DNA from: a virus
Virus record (IMG/VR): IMGVR_UViG_3300032322_002342
Location: 1 to 50,275 of that record
Length of the DNA: 50,275 nt
Reading direction: 5' to 3' (one strand)
Shown one piece after another: positions 47,694-50,275 of this stretch (position 1 is the stretch's first letter; every line of letters starts with the position of its first letter). The notes beneath the pieces are model-generated. The model did no database searches, was not told where the DNA came from, and saw only the letters and a program-made list of their open reading frames with translations. The position numbers and the translations under genes are program-made.

Positions 47694-48369
47694 TGTTTTG
47701 TCGTTGTCGTTGCTCCTGCATTTTACGCAAGGCAGACGGCATCAACATAAATTCATTCAGCGTATCTTTCTGTTCCTCATACCGGGACTTGAGAAATTCA
47801 AACACGCGATCGCTCTCTGGCTTCTGCAATTCTGCCCAGGTATAAAGGATTTTGTCGTTCCACTCGGCAGGGAAATTCTGATACATCCACACCCCGAACT
47901 CGTTGAACCCGGATATGAGATTAGCTAGGCGATCGCATTCAAACGTACCGCTAGAGGGGAATGGTAGGTCATGGATTGTGATTGGCTCCTCTTCCGACGT
48001 GCGACGCCTGTCCGGTCGGGGAATGGGTGTGAATAAGTTAATCTCCATCAATATCGAGACTTCCCTGCCCTCCCCCCGGTAAAAAAACACCTCCCTGGCT
48101 GTGTCCACATTCAGCTTGTTCTGTAGCAATTCAGGGCGTAGGGGCATGTCCGGTAGCGATGGGGTGATTCTGCACAGGGTCTGGGCGATCGCGCTTCCTT
48201 TGGGGGTATTGAGGCATTGGTGAATGTCACCCTGGCACTCCAGCCAGTGAGGTAATAGTTGCTGGTTCAGCAGGTCATCCAATAGTGACAGATGCACCTC
48301 TGGTACCGGATAAATGCAGGCGAGTTCACCAGAACAGAATTGAATAATCCGAGGGGTTCCGAACGGCAT
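47677..48369 (-). CDS. Unknown tail-region protein, 230 residues
   Basis: The protein MPFGTPRIIQFCSGELACIY, then LNVDTAREVFFYRGEGREVS, VWMYQNFPAEWNDKILYTWA and a basic Gln-rich end (KMQEQRQRQNNANQP), lies directly downstream of the tail-tube gene and a strong terminator. Start ATG at 48369 is 5 bases from the terminator T-run, so translation probably depends on read-through or an unseen promoter. It may be a tail assembly factor. Confidence 0.6.
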   Translation of the reverse strand: MPFGTPRIIQFCSGELACIYPVPEVHLSLLDDLLNQQLLPHWLECQGDIHQCLNTPKGSAIAQTLCRITPSLPDMPLRPELLQNKLNVDTAREVFFYRGEGREVSILMEINLFTPIPRPDRRRTSEEEPITIHDLPFPSSGTFECDRLANLISGFNEFGVWMYQNFPAEWNDKILYTWAELQKPESDRVFEFLKSRYEEQKDTLNEFMLMPSALRKMQEQRQRQNNANQP

Positions 48370-48373
48370 TTTC

Positions 48374-48397
48374 CAAAAAAAGGGGCGTAACGCCCCT
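48374..48397 (-). terminator. Intrinsic terminator after the tail-tube gene
   Basis: On the minus strand the perfect stem AGGGGCG-TTA-CGCCCCT is followed by seven T residues. It lies 30 bases after the stop of the tail-tube candidate. Such a site commonly limits transcription past a highly expressed virion gene. Confidence 0.85.
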
Positions 48398-48426
48398 CGA
48401 TTAGCCTATTAAACTGAGAGTTACCA

Positions 48427-49191
48427 CTAACAAGGTAACAGTTGATTGGTATAGGTGACTGCTGGCACGTCCGACAGGAAGAACGACAGGTCTTGCTGAC
48501 CTTCCCCGATCGGGATAGAACCCGTGGTATCCGGCGATCCTGTGAACTCCCAGATGGAAAACTTACCGAGCAGGTCAATTACACCCAGCCGGATTGCAAC
48601 TGTGGTGATACTGCTGGAAGACAGCCCATACACGTTAGACAGGGAAACGGGCATATCGTAATGCACATACCGACCCCACAGTGACTGCCCCCACACCTGG
48701 GCATTGTTGGCACCGATCGCAAACTGCAATGGCGTAGATGCAGCGTTGAAGGTGGCAAAGTCGGCAGCCTGAGTTAGCGCGATCGACTTAAGGTTGTCGT
48801 CCAGGTAAGATGCGCGGGTAGCAAGGTTTGCAGCAATGCCGAACCCGATCTGCCCGGATGTGGCAGCAGCGACAACCCCGTCTGCTGGCACCTGGAGGTA
48901 CCGGGATAACCGGACGGTTCGCGTGATCTGACTGAACCGTCTCCCAAATTTCAGCCCCAGCAAATCCATAGACTGAGTGCCGAAGCTCAGGTTGAATTTC
49001 GGCTTCACGGTGGACGGGTAACGAACGGCTGTTACCTGTTCGGCTGAGCAGTTCAACGTTCCCACCTCTGCCAGTTCAATCCCGGTATCGTAACTTGCCT
49101 GCGCGGGTGGCGCGAGGACATATACCAAGCTGTTTGCGGTGTCCTCAATCCCGCACGTCACGATACCTTTGATACGGTTAAAAATCGACAT
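48427..49191 (-). CDS. Major tail (tube) protein candidate, 254 residues
   Basis: A Ser/Thr/Ala/Gly/Val-rich beta protein that begins MSIFNRIKGIVTCGIEDTAN, with VKPKFNLSFGTQSMDLLGLK, RTVRLSRYLQVPADGVVAAA, and an end SFFLSDVPAVTYTNQLLPC. Length and composition suit a tail tube or sheath-like subunit. A strong terminator after it and a long GC hairpin before it suggest individually controlled, high expression. No family is recognised by name. Confidence 0.5.
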   Translation of the reverse strand: MSIFNRIKGIVTCGIEDTANSLVYVLAPPAQASYDTGIELAEVGTLNCSAEQVTAVRYPSTVKPKFNLSFGTQSMDLLGLKFGRRFSQITRTVRLSRYLQVPADGVVAAATSGQIGFGIAANLATRASYLDDNLKSIALTQAADFATFNAASTPLQFAIGANNAQVWGQSLWGRYVHYDMPVSLSNVYGLSSSSITTVAIRLGVIDLLGKFSIWEFTGSPDTTGSIPIGEGQQDLSFFLSDVPAVTYTNQLLPC

Positions 49192-49242
49192 TTCAGCCCC
49201 CTAGCTGAGATTGCGAATAGAATCAAGCCAGGGTTCATCCCT

Positions 49243-49277
49243 CCGGGGGCGTGAGTTTTGTCGAGCCGCGCCCCCGG
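49243..49277 (-). promoter_or_regulatory. Strong GC-rich hairpin upstream of the tail-tube gene
   Basis: A perfect 9-base stem (CCGGGGGCG with CGCCCCCGG) around a 17-base loop lies between the 115-residue gene and the tail-tube gene, with no U-run on the minus strand. On the plus strand it is followed by CATTTTAG. A processing or 5' stabilising element for the tail-tube message is more likely than termination. Confidence 0.5.
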
Positions 49278-49303
49278 CATTTTAGTTAAAACATTAACCA
49301 GGG

Positions 49304-49651
49304 TTAGGCTCTTGCATCCCCTGCGGCAGTATGAAAGGCATCCAGGTCGATCGCTGCCAGTGTGTAGGTCGTGGTGGAGTTCGCCAAGCTGTCTGCCGGG
49401 TTTGTCGATGACACGTAGGTGCGACTGCCTGCAAAGACCATATCTGTAACAGTCTGTGACAACGATGCACCGCTGAAGGTATCCGCGATCTTTAATCGGC
49501 GGAAAATGCGCGATGCCGCGCCAACGGTAGCAACCCACTCCAGGATTACGGTGTTGTTTGCGTCATCGATCGTCAGAGTCGGCGTGACCGTCTCCGCTTC
49601 AACTGCTGTTGTGGTCGCCAACGGACGGGTGAAACTTCGTGAATAGGTCAT
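49304..49651 (-). CDS. Small structural protein, 115 residues
   Basis: The ATG at 49651 follows GAGGG. MTYSRSFTRPLATTTAVEAE, then TIDDANNTVILEWVATVGAA and TTYTLAAIDLDAFHTAAGDA, is a Thr/Ala-rich beta protein like small virion or tail-tip components. It starts the leftward tail group. No family is recognised. Confidence 0.6.
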   Translation of the reverse strand: MTYSRSFTRPLATTTAVEAETVTPTLTIDDANNTVILEWVATVGAASRIFRRLKIADTFSGASLSQTVTDMVFAGSRTYVSSTNPADSLANSTTTYTLAAIDLDAFHTAAGDARA

Positions 49652-49778
49652 GATACCCTCTTGTTCCTTGATCAAGGGGGTTCATCCCATCAACCGCAGC
49701 CTATGTTTTGCCGTCGAGCCAGCCAGCGATCGAGTACTGTTCCCAGTGTATCCGCTCCAGTGCGTTTGCGCTGTTGAA

Positions 49779-49792
49779 CGCCTCTAGAATGG
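49779..49792 (+). promoter_or_regulatory. Shared 14-base motif, copy 2
   Basis: Identical to 42792-42805 (CGCCTCTAGAATGG), 23 bases before the ATG at 49815. The TAGAAT core could be a -10 box; a TTGCGC lies upstream at short spacing. Confidence 0.4.
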
Positions 49793-49814
49793 AAGCGTCG
49801 ATCCCATTATTTTG

Positions 49815-50042
49815 ATGCCTCACCGTTTGCGCCCCGGCGATCGAGTCCGTCCCCTCAACCCCCAACAGTTCCCGCGTGCAGATCTGGTGGTGGTGTCAGT
49901 CTTCCCTAGCAAGGTTCGCCCCGGCAAGCTAACGATTCGGCTACAAGTGACCGTAGACAGTATTAGCGAAACAGGCGAACGAGTCGTGCGATCGTTCTTT
50001 TGCCTGCAACCTGCTGAGGATTTTGTACGGTTTGATCTGTAA
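49815..50042 (+). CDS. Small unknown protein, 75 residues
   Basis: MPHRLRPGDRVRPLNPQQFP, then VSVFPSKVRPGKLTIRLQVT and FFCLQPAEDFVRFDL, looks like a small beta-barrel (SH3- or KOW-like). No clear ribosome-binding site is present. The shared 14-base motif is just upstream. No family is recognised. Confidence 0.6.
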   Translation: MPHRLRPGDRVRPLNPQQFPRADLVVVSVFPSKVRPGKLTIRLQVTVDSISETGERVVRSFFCLQPAEDFVRFDL

Positions 50043-50091
50043 CCGTACAAAAGTTGATCAGTAGGTGCGCGTAAGGACTTCCAACGTTGAA

Positions 50092-50120
50092 ACCCCACGA
50101 TCGAAAAGAGATCATGGGGT
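50092..50120. promoter_or_regulatory. Hairpin between the last phage-type gene and the right-edge gene
   Basis: ACCCCA/TGGGGT and GATC/GATC pair (one mismatch between them) around GAAAAGA. It lies in the 98-base gap and may mark the end of the phage-derived part or be a leader of the next gene. Confidence 0.4.
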
Positions 50121-50140
50121 ATAGGAATTGGGAGAGTCCT

Positions 50141-50275
50141 ATGAAAAGAATAACCGCGATCGCCTGCCTGCTGCTACTAACTTTATGCGTTCTTCAGATC
50201 CCAGTTAGCGCAAATGAGGCTTCTGTTTGTGAACGAAGCGGAGTCCCAGGTCGCAGAGTGGGAGCCGGTACCCGA
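50141..50275 (+). CDS. 5' end of a secreted protein gene, possibly host (runs off the window)
   Basis: GGGAGAG lies 6 bases before the ATG. A clean Sec signal peptide (MKRITAIACLLLLTLCVLQI, cleavage likely after VSA) is followed by SVCERSGVPGRRVGAGTR, which resembles the start of DUF928-like secreted proteins of cyanobacteria. This is the only visible hint of host chromosome, which would place the phage right end near 50.1 kb. The frame is open to the edge. Confidence 0.6.
   Translation, partial: MKRITAIACLLLLTLCVLQIPVSANEASVCERSGVPGRRVGAGTR

Noticed and set aside
1-50275. Integrase, attachment sites, tRNA genes or replication origin
   Set aside because: Read for these on both strands and found no convincing tyrosine or serine recombinase, tRNA cloverleaf or iteron array. 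The phage ends are probably outside the window or unmarked.

Overview
The window looks like most of a temperate tailed phage (or prophage) of a cyanobacterium. The cyanobacterial assignment rests on the very high density of the HIP1 octamer GCGATCGC throughout, an IS1341-type TnpB element, a palindromic repeat of a style I associate with cyanobacterial genomes, and a partial secreted-protein gene at the right edge that may be host. I see no integrase, tape-measure or endolysin gene, and no tRNA, rRNA or CRISPR array, so the phage is either incomplete here or its ends lie outside the window.

Layout. (1) 1-21.0 kb, minus strand: one long late operon read right to left: DUF2213-type prohead protease, acidic scaffold, decoration protein, DUF2184-like major capsid protein, DUF4054-like connector, a DdrB-like ParB protein, minor structural proteins, two paralogous repeat fibres with lectin-like ends, a 1049-residue portal fused to a zinc-metallopeptidase-like domain, an ADP-ribosyltransferase, several small proteins, a Gly-rich helical protein and an 854-residue protein with an inorganic-pyrophosphatase-like (InPase) domain. 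(2) 21.1-24.8 kb, plus strand: XRE regulator, ParB-like protein, Mom-like DNA-modification acyltransferase, small and large terminase. (3) 24.8-38.9 kb, mostly minus: accessory and early genes, with a TnpB insertion beside a broken gene, a pentapeptide-repeat protein, two DNA methyltransferases, a PAPS-reductase-like PP-loop protein, a DUF4373-like replication protein, a possible recombination directionality factor, small DNA-binding proteins and several tiny genes. (4) 38.5-41.9 kb: a repeat-rich region with a 2-kb AT-rich, HIP1-poor cassette between 106-bp direct repeats. (5) 41.9-50.1 kb: HNH nuclease, a tail hub-like protein with a LamG-like end, tail tube candidate and small tail and regulatory genes.

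Main observation. A short two-cysteine motif, C-[GP]-x-G-[WFY]-x(5,6)-[KP]-x-C, occurs ten times in six otherwise unrelated proteins of the late operon: protease, portal (2), DdrB-like ParB (2), ADP-ribosyltransferase, the Gly-rich helical protein and the InPase protein (3). It often follows a short helix of the form RIDxxLxxxD. The carriers include domains known from phage polyvalent proteins, which are co-injected counter-defence proteins, but here they are split over separate genes. I infer that the motif is a portable tag that docks or packages these effectors in the procapsid. This is untested.

The phage also appears heavily invested in DNA modification (Mom-like protein, two methyltransferases, PP-loop protein) and possibly DNA mimicry (pentapeptide repeats). 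At least seven probable genes shorter than 60 codons were found by reading the strands directly.
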